A stretch of DNA of 15,238 nucleotides from Thomasclavelia sp. (GTDB lineage Bacteria; Bacillota_I; Bacilli_A; Erysipelotrichales; Erysipelotrichaceae). A program made the translations under genes and the position numbers. Below are positions 6,882 through 14,213 of this stretch, piece after piece. How positions within the stretch are numbered: position 1 is the stretch's first letter; every line of letters starts with the position of its first letter. The stretch is from NCBI GenBank assembly GCA_020024765.1, contig JAHHTG010000019.1, forward strand, positions 1 to 15,238. The letters are read 5' to 3'. The notes under the pieces are model-generated. The model ran no database searches and had not been told where the DNA came from. It saw nothing but the letters and a program-made list of their open reading frames with translations.

Positions 6882-8351
6882 CTATTTAGAAGTGATTATT
6901 TTTTCTAACCACTGGTAAATCAAATATAACGAATATGAATCTAATGAACAATATTCGATTAAATCGTTCTTGATCATATTTACATCGGTGTCAGTTTCGT
7001 GACGATCGATTTTTCGCCATTTTTCAACAGCGACCATTCCATTGTTGATGGATAAATCTTCATAAGTTAAATCCGATACAACATTAAGCAAAGATTTCAC
7101 GGAATAGTTACCACGCATCTTTGTATGGTAAATTAAGCCATTTAAGAATGGAAATGACATGTCAATAAAACGCTCAGCCACATCATTTAATTCTTCGGCA
7201 TAGGTTGGAAATTGCTCAGCCAGTTCTTTAATTCTTAGCACTTCCGCACCTAAGGCGTTATAGGCAACAAGTTTAGCCCCCTTTGGTACATCTTTAAGTA
7301 ACGCTTTAATAAATTTCTCTCGACAATCACCAGTGCCAATGAAAGCATTGTGATGCATCTCGCCATGCTCGTCTAAAACATGAATAGAATATTCAAAGCA
7401 CACAACATCATATGGTTTTAATCCTTCGAATTGAGGAATTAAATAGCGTTCCCATTCAAAGTCTATAAAGACAAGTGGTCTTTCTTTTAAGTCACTTAGC
7501 CAAGCTCTTAATGGATAAGCATCATAGTATATACCTCCATTACGGCTAGCCATAATCTGTGCGTATTGACAGCGATTACCTTCGATTTCATCGGGATTTG
7601 CATCTTTTAGATATAAGATTCCCTCTTCAAACATTTTGTGCTTATAACGGCTCGCAACAAGTGTCAAAATTGAATCGTCTTCATATGTTTCTTCTTCCGC
7701 GAAACATTGATTGTAGAATGGACAAATTTGTTTATTCTTACAAGCTCGAACCTTTTTAACCGCAAAATCTTCTAAATGGCCTTGATCCATTTGATCAAGA
7801 TAACGTTTAGGATCAACCTTTCTTTCATAAATTTTCGGTTTAATCCTTGAAACTTTATGATTCTTGGAATTATAAAAATAATTAGCTATTTTAAATAATC
7901 CATTAACATCAAGTTCTCCGTGATAAACGTAATCGGCATTTAAATGAATAATATAAATATGATTGATTCGAATGTTATTTTTTTCTAAAACATGAATATG
8001 ATAACGATAAAAATCCACATCATCTTCTTTTGGAAACAATTGTCCAATTGCAAAGTAAATATCAAACCCTTTTGGAGTTTTATGCATAAATGGAATTTTA
8101 ATCCTTAAACAATCATACTCAAATCGTGCTTTTACAAACCATTCATATTGATCAAGCGCTTCTAGCGCACGTTCCTTGACATCACCTTGCTCGCCTAAGA
8201 AACATTCTTTAATACCCAAATATTTCTTGATTAATGGTGTCAAGGTTTCATCGTTTCGTAAATATTGAATATATTCCGGTTGTTCAATCTGATTTAGATA
8301 ATACAACCTTGGACATTTACGAAACTGCTTAATGTCACTAATATGATACAT
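6882..8351 (-). CDS. DUF2779 protein: degenerate RecB/Cas4-like domain fused to DEDD-type exonuclease domain
   Basis: The protein is 489 residues from the ATG preferred here; a TTG at 8363 would add four. Residue numbers count from that TTG. The N-terminal part resembles RecB/Cas4-like nucleases: KQFRKCPRLYYL with Cys17, then Cys208, Cys214 and Cys220 in CKNKQICPFYNQC, the four-cysteine arrangement of an iron-sulfur cluster. The usual catalytic Asp and Glu-x-Lys appear replaced (RIKIPF at 87-92, YFAIGQ at 103-108). The C-terminal DUF2779 region (about 297-490) keeps RNase H-like exonuclease motifs: FIDFEW (D301, E303), VAYNALGAE (N369, E374), Asp401, YSVKSLL (420-426) and YCSLD (Y471, D475), a Y-x3-D exo III motif. 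A nucleic-acid role, perhaps repair or RNA decay, is inferred. The ATG is preferred because GAGG lies 6 bases before it, while the TTG would fall at or before the predicted transcript start. It leads the hpf operon. Confidence 0.85.
   Translation of the reverse strand: MYHISDIKQFRKCPRLYYLNQIEQPEYIQYLRNDETLTPLIKKYLGIKECFLGEQGDVKERALEALDQYEWFVKARFEYDCLRIKIPFMHKTPKGFDIYFAIGQLFPKEDDVDFYRYHIHVLEKNNIRINHIYIIHLNADYVYHGELDVNGLFKIANYFYNSKNHKVSRIKPKIYERKVDPKRYLDQMDQGHLEDFAVKKVRACKNKQICPFYNQCFAEEETYEDDSILTLVASRYKHKMFEEGILYLKDANPDEIEGNRCQYAQIMASRNGGIYYDAYPLRAWLSDLKERPLVFIDFEWERYLIPQFEGLKPYDVVCFEYSIHVLDEHGEMHHNAFIGTGDCREKFIKALLKDVPKGAKLVAYNALGAEVLRIKELAEQFPTYAEELNDVAERFIDMSFPFLNGLIYHTKMRGNYSVKSLLNVVSDLTYEDLSINNGMVAVEKWRKIDRHETDTDVNMIKNDLIEYCSLDSYSLYLIYQWLEKIITSK
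6895..6923 (-). promoter_or_regulatory. Candidate internal promoter for hpf
   Basis: On the minus strand TTGATT (6923-6918), 17 bases, then AATAAT (6900-6895) lies inside the last codons of the DUF2779 gene. The predicted start near 6888 gives hpf a leader of about 33 bases. Four of six and five of six positions match the main sigma consensus. Confidence 0.4.
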
Positions 8352-8367
8352 ATCTAACCTCAATCAT

Positions 8368-8376
8368 ATTATACCA
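8368..8376 (-). promoter_or_regulatory. Extended -10 promoter for the DUF2779-hpf operon
   Basis: On the minus strand TGG precedes a perfect TATAAT, an extended -10 element; no good -35 is seen. The predicted start near 8361 leaves only about 10 untranslated bases, with GAGG at the very 5' end. This is the main reason for choosing the ATG at 8351 over the TTG at 8363. Confidence 0.6.
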
Positions 8377-8399
8377 TAGTATTAATTATGTGATTCTCT

Positions 8400-9635
8400 T
8401 TAAATGCAGAAATTACCATCCTTGAAGATTTGAATTTCTTCCCCATCATATGTTGTACCAATAACGTTCATATCAGCATTACCAAACATAAAGTCAACAT
8501 GATTCATTGATTTATTGCCACCTACTTCATACAATTCATCTTCGCTCATATCGGCACCACCCTTTTTGTTCGTTGGATAGCATTGACCTAAAGCTAAGTG
8601 ACACGAAGCATTTTCATCGAACAGTGTATCATAGAACAAGATATTCATATTTGAAATTGGTGAATCATGAGAGATTAAAGCCACTTCACCAAGTGAACGC
8701 GATCCCTCATCTGTGTCTAATAAGTTTTCAAGAATATCTTGGTTATTGACTGCTTCGTGAGCAATAACACGGCCATCTTTAAATGTTAACTTAAATTGGT
8801 TAATTAATTTGCCACTATATGCTAATGGTTTAGTCGAAACAACTGTACCATCGATATGACGACGGTCAGGCATCGTGAAAACTTCTTCAGTTGGAATATT
8901 CGCATTAAATTCAATACCACGAGCACTGATTTCCGAACCACCTTCCCAAACATGGTCTTTTACTAAACCAACAACTAAATCTGTACCTAAACTATTTTTA
9001 AAGTGTAATGATTTAAAGTTGTAATTGTTTAACTTAGAAGAGTGATTGCGAATTTCGGCATTATGTTCATTCCATGCATCTTCAACACTCTTATCTTCGC
9101 TACAACGACTAGTATAAAGAATTGCTTCCCATAATTTTTCATAAGCTTCTTTATCATTTAAATCGGGATAAACCTTTTTAGCCCACACAACATTAGGATA
9201 AGCAACAATTGACCATTGGCCAATGCTATTCATTGTATAGTAGCTATATTTAGAAGTCGCTTGCATCCAAGCTCTTTGAACTTCGCGAATCTTTGTAGCA
9301 TCAATTCCTTCTAATAAATCTGGATCTGGTGAAATGATATTAAGTTTACAAATTCCTTTATCAATACCATCTTTAATCTTATCAACTTTCCAACTTGGAA
9401 CTTCTTTTAAAGTGTCGGTTTCAACAAATTCATAATCATAACGACTTAACACATTATCACGATATTCAACTTCTACTTTACTAGCACCAGCTAAATAAGC
9501 TTGTTTAGCACATTTATGAATAAATTCATATGCTTCAACCGGACCATAAATCACGATTGGTTGACCTTTTTGAACGTTAGCACCAATCACAACAGCTAAT
9601 TTTGCATATTCGTCTAAAATCTTTTCGCTAATCAT
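8400..9635 (-). CDS. ampS: Aminopeptidase, peptidase family M29 (AmpS/aminopeptidase T type)
   Basis: M29 enzymes are cytoplasmic two-metal aminopeptidases that remove N-terminal residues from peptides. The 411-residue length is typical. The metal ligands and active-site residues expected for the family are visible at the expected spacing: Glu250 in NIPTEEVFTMPD, Glu317 in GSRSLGEVAL, His346 in NASCHLALG, Tyr353, and His379 with Asp381 in MNHVDFMFG. The N-terminal domain (about 1-200) contains the usual GANVQKGQPIVI start. AAAAGGAG precedes the ATG. The gene is separated upstream from the ROK-kinase operon by a terminator and a 142-base control region with two CcpA-box-like sites, so carbon-source control is plausible. 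No terminator is seen after its stop, so read-through into the DUF2779 operon is possible. The symbol is by family resemblance; pepS is a synonym elsewhere. Confidence 0.95.
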   Translation of the reverse strand: MISEKILDEYAKLAVVIGANVQKGQPIVIYGPVEAYEFIHKCAKQAYLAGASKVEVEYRDNVLSRYDYEFVETDTLKEVPSWKVDKIKDGIDKGICKLNIISPDPDLLEGIDATKIREVQRAWMQATSKYSYYTMNSIGQWSIVAYPNVVWAKKVYPDLNDKEAYEKLWEAILYTSRCSEDKSVEDAWNEHNAEIRNHSSKLNNYNFKSLHFKNSLGTDLVVGLVKDHVWEGGSEISARGIEFNANIPTEEVFTMPDRRHIDGTVVSTKPLAYSGKLINQFKLTFKDGRVIAHEAVNNQDILENLLDTDEGSRSLGEVALISHDSPISNMNILFYDTLFDENASCHLALGQCYPTNKKGGADMSEDELYEVGGNKSMNHVDFMFGNADMNVIGTTYDGEEIQIFKDGNFCI

Positions 9636-9677
9636 TTTTGTCTCCTTTTAAAATTTCTATATATGTATTCATTGTAA

Positions 9678-9692
9678 ATGAAAGCGGTTAAA
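9678..9692. promoter_or_regulatory. CcpA (cre) box-like site 1 upstream of the aminopeptidase
   Basis: ATGAAAGCGGTTAAA matches 14 of 15 positions of the cre consensus WTGNAARCGNWWWCA. It lies 43 bases upstream of the aminopeptidase ATG, where it would overlap the promoter, as in a CcpA-repressed gene. The match is direct; carbon catabolite control is inferred, and the presence of ptsI in the window is consistent with it. Confidence 0.5.
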
Positions 9693-9693
9693 A

Positions 9694-9708
9694 ATGAAAG
9701 CGAATCGA
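9694..9708. promoter_or_regulatory. CcpA (cre) box-like site 2
   Basis: ATGAAAGCGAATCGA is a weaker match (13 of 15 to WTGNAARCGNWWWCA), offset by 16 bases from site 1 in the same orientation. The shared ATGAAAGCG core makes a short tandem direct repeat. Confidence 0.35.
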
Positions 9709-9731
9709 AATCAGGTTATATTGCACTTAAT

Positions 9732-9739
9732 CCCCCCCC
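9732..9739. repeat. Homopolymer run of eight C in the aminopeptidase upstream region
   Basis: This is the longest G/C homopolymer in the AT-rich window. It sits in the intergenic space 97 bases before the aminopeptidase start, between the ROK-operon terminator and the CcpA-like boxes. Read on the minus strand it is G8, followed 10 bases later by TATAAC. The rest of the 142-base gap (9636-9777) holds the two boxes, AT-rich sequence and the ribosome binding site; no firm -35/-10 pair can be chosen. Confidence 0.6.
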
Positions 9740-9777
9740 TTCACCCTCGTTATTGCGTTTTACGATTTTCAAACCTT

Positions 9778-9814
9778 AAAAAGAGGTATTTTTTATGCAA
9801 AAATACCTCTTTTT
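9778..9814 (-). terminator. Intrinsic terminator of the helicase-rimO-ROK operon
   Basis: A 16-base perfect stem (AAAAAGAGGTATTTTT with its reverse complement) closes a 5-base loop, TATGC. It begins just after the ROK kinase stop and carries A-rich and T-rich flanks, so it could also work in the other direction. Confidence 0.92.
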
Positions 9815-9816
9815 TC

Positions 9817-10713
9817 TTAACTTTGATGTGATTTTACTAACATTGCTGCCCCAATAACACCTGGTTCTTCAAGAATGGCCTTCTTAATTTTGACTCCACG
9901 CATTCCTGGATGCACTAAATTATTATAATATTCTTCAACTTTATCAAAATAAACATCGCTAGCATTTGAACAGCCACCACCAATGACAAAAACAAACGGA
10001 TCACACACATGAGCGATACATGACATCATTTGTGCAAAATCATATGCCATAGTATCAACGATTTGAAGTGCTACTTCATGACCTTGACGAGCCAATTCAA
10101 AGACATCGGCTGCAGTTTTGATTTCATTACCAATTAACTTTTGGCCTTTAGCACAAATAGCAGTGCCACTAGCTTCATTTTCAACAGCTCCAATATTTAA
10201 ATGGTTATATTTCTCGCGATTTCTATCGATGATGATATTAGCGACTTCACCTGCATAACCATTTCTACCAGAAATGACACGACCATCAACAACAAGTGCC
10301 CCACCAATTCCAGTTGATTGAGTTAAATAATAAACAATCGGTAGATTCTCACCAGCTCCAACTACCGCTTCAGCTAAACCCGCTACATTAGCATCGTTAT
10401 CTAAAAAAGTTGGTAAACTGAATGTTTCTTCAATTTCTTTAACAATCGGATATTTGGCAAAACCTTCTAGATTTGTCGACATTGTCATATAACCATTATA
10501 AGTATCAACAGGACCTGGAACCCCAATCCCAATTCCAGCACAATCATGATAATCCAATTGATTAATCATTTCTTTGATATTGCTCAAAACTTTTTCAGGA
10601 CCTTCTTTTGCATAAGATGGACGTTTAACTTCATCTAATACATGTCCTGACTCATCCACTTTAGCAACACGGACATTGGTGCCCCCTAAATCAACTCCGA
10701 TATAATATTGCAT
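9817..10713 (-). CDS. ROK family sugar kinase (glucokinase-like)
   Basis: ROK kinases phosphorylate sugars such as glucose or N-acetyl amino sugars with ATP in the cytoplasm. The 298-residue protein shows the N-terminal ATP phosphate loop VDLGGTNVRVA (7-17), GIGVPGPVD (62-70), the catalytic Asp107 in NDANVAGLAEA, and STGIGGALV (133-141). The usual ROK zinc site is absent: the GE-x-GH histidine is Asn159 (GEVANIII), and the C-x-C-G-x2-G-C-x-E segment reads HLNIGAVENEASG (171-183) without cysteines. Loss of this site is seen in some ROK subgroups, so the fold and activity are probably kept but the sugar is uncertain. There is no ROK-repressor helix-turn-helix, so it is an enzyme, not a regulator. 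It is the last gene of the operon: its ATG is 2 bases after the rimO stop, with AGGAG inside the rimO end. Confidence 0.9.
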   Translation of the reverse strand: MQYYIGVDLGGTNVRVAKVDESGHVLDEVKRPSYAKEGPEKVLSNIKEMINQLDYHDCAGIGIGVPGPVDTYNGYMTMSTNLEGFAKYPIVKEIEETFSLPTFLDNDANVAGLAEAVVGAGENLPIVYYLTQSTGIGGALVVDGRVISGRNGYAGEVANIIIDRNREKYNHLNIGAVENEASGTAICAKGQKLIGNEIKTAADVFELARQGHEVALQIVDTMAYDFAQMMSCIAHVCDPFVFVIGGGCSNASDVYFDKVEEYYNNLVHPGMRGVKIKKAILEEPGVIGAAMLVKSHQS

Positions 10714-10715
10714 AA

Positions 10716-12020
10716 TTATTCTCCTACAACATGACCGAAGAAGTCATAACCTTTAACGCGATCGATTTCAACGTTATAGAATTCACCTAATTGTAATGGT
10801 TTTTCACTTTGGATATAAACCACACTATCAACGCCATCTGGGGCACTAAAATAAGCACGACCCACATAACGATTGAAGATACTTTCTTCTCTCTCGACCA
10901 AAACTTCAAATGTTTGACCAATTCGTTTTGCATTCTTTTGATCAAGAATTTCTTGTTGAAGAGCCATTAAACGTTCATAACGTTCTTGCATAACTTCTTC
11001 CGGTACTTCTTCGTCAAAATCATATGCTGGTGTATCATCTTCTTTTGAATATGTAAAAGCACCTAGTGAATCAAATTCAATTTCTTTAACAAAATCTAAA
11101 GTATCATTAAATGTTTCTTCGGTTTCGTGTGGGAAACCAACAATTAATGTTGTACGAATAATTGGATTCTCAAATAATTCACGAATTCTAGCAATCTTTT
11201 GTTTAATAAGTTTAACAGAACCACGGCGATTCATCCATTTTAGAATAGTGTCATTACCATATTGAGTTGGAATATCAAAATATGGAAGAACTCGTTTATA
11301 ACCCGTCATTGCGACAAGTAATCTATCTGGCATTTCATCTGGATACATGTATAAGACACGAATCCACTTAAATGGAATCTTGTCTAATTCATCCAATAAT
11401 TCTTTGAGCATAAATTTGCCATAAATATCATGGCCATAATAAGTTGTGTCTTGAGCAACGACATTAAGTTCCTTGACGCCTAGATCATATAATCTTTGAG
11501 CTTCTTTAACGCAATCTTCAATTGGATAACTACGGCAGTTACCACGAATTAAGGGAATAGCGCAATATGCACAACGGTTATCACAGCCTTCAGAAATCTT
11601 TAAATAAGCATAATAGTTATTCGTGATTAAATTACGTGTTTCCATATATGGCTTTTCAAATGGTACTGATAAAACTTCGCTTAGAATTTTATCGAGCTTA
11701 GCGTAATCATCAATTCTGATAAAAGCATCAACTTCTGGCATTTCCTTAACCAGCTCATCATGATATCTTTGTGCAAAACAACCGGTAACAATCAATTTCT
11801 TTAGACGACCCGTTTCTTTTAGCTCAGTCATTTCAAGAATAGTTGCGATTGATTCTTCTTTCGCACTTAAAATGAAACCACAAGTATTGATGACGATGAC
11901 ATCACATTCTTGGGGCTTATTTGAAATTTCAAAACGTTTTTTATCAAACATCCCGATAATATATTCACTATCGACTAAATTTTTGGCACAGCCAAGTGAA
12001 ATAAAACCAATTTTAATCAT
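10716..12020 (-). CDS. rimO: Ribosomal protein S12 methylthiotransferase RimO
   Basis: RimO is a radical-SAM enzyme that adds a methylthio group to a conserved aspartate of ribosomal protein S12, using two 4Fe-4S clusters. The 434-residue protein has the three domains in order. The N-terminal MTTase domain has Cys11 (SLGCAKNLVDSE), Cys47 (NTCGF) and Cys81 (TGCFAQRY). The radical-SAM core has Cys146, Cys150 and Cys153 in EGCDNRCAYCAIP. A C-terminal TRAM domain follows (about 365-434). SLGCAKNLVDSE at the N terminus is the RimO signature and separates it from MiaB. Its ATG overlaps the stop of the upstream Gx gene by one base (TAATG), with GAGGAT just before. It belongs to a translation- and RNA-flavoured operon with the DEAD-box helicase. 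Confidence 0.97.
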   Translation of the reverse strand: MIKIGFISLGCAKNLVDSEYIIGMFDKKRFEISNKPQECDVIVINTCGFILSAKEESIATILEMTELKETGRLKKLIVTGCFAQRYHDELVKEMPEVDAFIRIDDYAKLDKILSEVLSVPFEKPYMETRNLITNNYYAYLKISEGCDNRCAYCAIPLIRGNCRSYPIEDCVKEAQRLYDLGVKELNVVAQDTTYYGHDIYGKFMLKELLDELDKIPFKWIRVLYMYPDEMPDRLLVAMTGYKRVLPYFDIPTQYGNDTILKWMNRRGSVKLIKQKIARIRELFENPIIRTTLIVGFPHETEETFNDTLDFVKEIEFDSLGAFTYSKEDDTPAYDFDEEVPEEVMQERYERLMALQQEILDQKNAKRIGQTFEVLVEREESIFNRYVGRAYFSAPDGVDSVVYIQSEKPLQLGEFYNVEIDRVKGYDFFGHVVGE

Positions 12021-12514
12021 TATCCTATCCTCTTAATACATACTTTCGCAATAAAACCTGTTAAACATCCTGTTCCAATTGAAGCCAACGCCAATATTGG
12101 CAATAAAGTCATAATGTTTGTTTGTTGATATAGTAATACCACAACCACCACTTGGCCAACCGAATGAGCAAACGCTGACATTATTGAAGTAAACCATAGT
12201 GAACTATGCAATTTATGGCAAATAATAATCATAATGGTTGATAAAACTACACCACCAGTGCTTATCCAAAAAGGCGCACCAAATATTATGCCGCGCAATA
12301 AACCTCCAATGACAATTCTCAAAGTATTAACAATAATTAAATCTTTAACATTAAACAAAGAAATTGTCACAAGGGCAATAATATTTGCTATGCCAAAGCG
12401 AATGCCAAATTGAATGGGAGGAATAAAATAGCTTTCAAACAAATTTAAGACAATCGCTAAAGCTCCTAACATTGTCACATAGGTTAAATGCTGACTTTTG
12501 TTTAACTTCAACAT
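12020..12514 (-). CDS. Gx transporter family / heptaprenyl diphosphate synthase component I-like membrane protein
   Basis: This is a 164-residue, almost wholly hydrophobic protein with about six membrane segments (roughly 10-30, 40-55, 57-76, 84-100, 108-130 and 135-158). The pattern FGIRFGIANIIALV, then GGLLRGIIFGAPFWISTGGVVLS, is that of the HPre_diP_synt_I (Gx transporter) family, related to ECF substrate-binding S components. The old name, component I of heptaprenyl diphosphate synthase, is not a reliable guide to function; uptake of a small molecule is the structural inference. It starts 2 bases after the NusG-II gene stop and overlaps rimO by one base. These two families are often neighbours, so they probably act together at the membrane. 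GAGGAAT is the ribosome binding site. Confidence 0.88.
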   Translation of the reverse strand: MLKLNKSQHLTYVTMLGALAIVLNLFESYFIPPIQFGIRFGIANIIALVTISLFNVKDLIIVNTLRIVIGGLLRGIIFGAPFWISTGGVVLSTIMIIICHKLHSSLWFTSIMSAFAHSVGQVVVVVLLYQQTNIMTLLPILALASIGTGCLTGFIAKVCIKRIG

Positions 12515-12516
12515 CG

Positions 12517-12855
12517 CTATTCCTCAATAGAAATAATTATTCCGTTAGGGAGACAAATAATCGGTGCATAGTAATCCATACTTGGCATCCAGCCCATGTT
12601 TACGCAAACCTGATTGGGGCAATCAACATCAACAGCTCGGTATTTGCCATCCTTAACTTCAATATGAAACTTACCATTTATAACATCGATTTCATAATAT
12701 GCATCGACATTAACGTCAAAACGTAAAACCACTTCATCCTTATAAGTATCAGTGACAATCGCAAATTGACTTTTGGGTTGATTTCGATAAAACATCAGTC
12801 CAAAAAGGGCTAGGCAAATAATGCCAATGACAATTAAAAGTTCTCTTTTACGCAT
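12517..12855 (-). CDS. NusG domain II-containing membrane-anchored protein
   Basis: This 112-residue protein has an N-terminal membrane anchor (about 6-23, after the basic MRKRE) and a small extracytoplasmic beta domain of the NusG_II superfamily. The family marks are the DCPNQVCVNMGW motif (78-89; Cys79 and Cys84) and Cys101 in IICLPNGIIISI. It is not a transcription factor: there is no NGN or KOW domain, and the domain faces outward. The three conserved cysteines suggest a disulfide or cofactor contact. It lies 8 bases after the helicase gene and 2 bases before the Gx gene. Its ribosome binding site is poor (GAAG close to the ATG; AAAGAG lies 16 bases away), so it may rely on coupling to the helicase gene. 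Confidence 0.88.
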   Translation of the reverse strand: MRKRELLIVIGIICLALFGLMFYRNQPKSQFAIVTDTYKDEVVLRFDVNVDAYYEIDVINGKFHIEVKDGKYRAVDVDCPNQVCVNMGWMPSMDYYAPIICLPNGIIISIEE

Positions 12856-12863
12856 AGCTTCGT

Positions 12864-14207
12864 TTAATACTCTTTATGGTTAGCTTTATAACGAGCTTTC
12901 TTTTCTTCACGAATCTTTTGACGAATATAAGTTTGACGTTCTTTTTGTTTAATACGCTCAATCTCTCTCGTCTTCTTTTTCTTGTAATTAGGTTTAACCT
13001 TTTCACCCTTACGGTATAAAGAACGCGCAATTTCCTTTTCGCGGATTTCTTCGCGTTTAACACGTTTGAAGTTGAAAGGCTTTAAATCGCGCCATACACC
13101 ATTTTTAAATGTTTTTGGCACAAATTTAATTCCTGATTTGCTTAGTAATTCGATAGATTTCATATCTTCTTCTTTATATAAAGCAAAGCAGACACCATCA
13201 CGTCCATTACGGCCGGTACGACCTGAACGGTGCGTATAGAAAGCTAAGTCTTTAGGAAAACCTAGCGAAATAACATGTGAAACGCCGTCAACGTCAATAC
13301 CACGAGAAGCGACGTCACTTGCTACTACATATGTATATTCTTTACTTGCAAGAGCCTTCATGGCACGAACTCTTTCACGTGATTCAAGACCACCATGAAG
13401 TTCAAGCACACGATAACCATTTTGTTTAAGAGCCTTCGCAGTAAGAGCACATTCTTCACGTGTATTTGCAAAGATTAAACATACATATGGATTAAATCCT
13501 GGTAAAATATCAAGCAACATCTCTTGATATGTCTTATGTTTGCAATTGATTAAAACGTGTTCAATTTTAGGGTTATATCCCTCATTGTCTTCCACCTTAA
13601 TCATTTGTGGATTATTTAGATATTTTTTGATGAATGGTTTTAGACCTTCAGGCAAGGTAGCACTAAAACACATAATCTCTGGATTACGTGTCATCTTTGC
13701 GAATACAGTATCAATATCCTCTAAGAAACCATATTCAAGGGTCATATCTGCTTCATCAACAACGAATATTTTAACTTGATCAACTCTTAAAACATTTTCA
13801 GTATATAAATCTTTAATTTTTCCTGGCGTACCAACGATGATATGTGGTTGTTTTTTAAGACCTTCCTTAAGTTTGGCATTATCCATACCACCACTTAATA
13901 ATTTAATTCTTAAACTAGGATAAACTTCCATCATCACCTTTGCACGCTCGAAAATTTGCATAGCAAGTTCACGAGTTGGAGCTGAGATTAAGACTTGCGT
14001 TTCATCGTTATGGAGATTAATCTTTTCCATAATTGGGATTAAGAAAGCATGAGTTTTACCTGTACCAGTCTTTGAAATCGCAACAATATCTTTATCTTTC
14101 TTAGCCATTCTTAAGCAAGCTTCTTGGATCTTTGTTAATTCTTTAAAGTTGTTTTTAGCAATAAAATCAAGTGTTGTTTGTTTTAATTCAATATTTATCA
14201 TACGCAT
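12864..14207 (-). CDS. cshB: DEAD-box ATP-dependent RNA helicase (CshB-like)
   Basis: DEAD-box helicases unwind short RNA duplexes in ribosome assembly, mRNA decay and cold adaptation. The 447-residue protein carries all core motifs: Q motif around Gln28, Walker A SKTGTGKT (45-52), PTRELA (77-82), GTPGK (126-130), DEAD (151-154), SAT (182-184), IFANTR (245-250), ASRGID (300-305) and HRSGRTGR (326-333). A Lys/Arg-rich tail (about 380-447) probably adds RNA affinity. The CshB assignment rests on size, the basic tail and the ispH neighbour, as in Bacillus subtilis where cshB lies near ispH; CshA-like or another paralogue cannot be excluded. It opens the five-gene operon. Unlike its neighbours it has no ribosome binding site before either possible ATG (14207 or 14201). 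Confidence 0.93.
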   Translation of the reverse strand: MRMINIELKQTTLDFIAKNNFKELTKIQEACLRMAKKDKDIVAISKTGTGKTHAFLIPIMEKINLHNDETQVLISAPTRELAMQIFERAKVMMEVYPSLRIKLLSGGMDNAKLKEGLKKQPHIIVGTPGKIKDLYTENVLRVDQVKIFVVDEADMTLEYGFLEDIDTVFAKMTRNPEIMCFSATLPEGLKPFIKKYLNNPQMIKVEDNEGYNPKIEHVLINCKHKTYQEMLLDILPGFNPYVCLIFANTREECALTAKALKQNGYRVLELHGGLESRERVRAMKALASKEYTYVVASDVASRGIDVDGVSHVISLGFPKDLAFYTHRSGRTGRNGRDGVCFALYKEEDMKSIELLSKSGIKFVPKTFKNGVWRDLKPFNFKRVKREEIREKEIARSLYRKGEKVKPNYKKKKTREIERIKQKERQTYIRQKIREEKKARYKANHKEY

Positions 14208-14213
14208 TATTTT

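Noticed and set aside
6279..8376. A CRISPR/Cas or defence link for the Cas4-like cysteines of the DUF2779 protein
   Set aside because: No cas genes, repeat array or defence partner is present; the neighbours are hpf and an unknown small gene, and the Cas4-like catalytic residues look lost.
12517..12855. Transcription elongation role for the NusG domain II protein
   Set aside because: It has a membrane anchor and the cysteine motif of the secreted NusG_II group, and lacks the NGN and KOW domains of NusG.
12848..13063. Lys/Arg-rich 71-residue minus-strand frame at the end of the helicase gene
   Set aside because: It is the shifted reading of the Lys/Arg-rich helicase tail; no ribosome binding site, and it spans the helicase stop only by chance.
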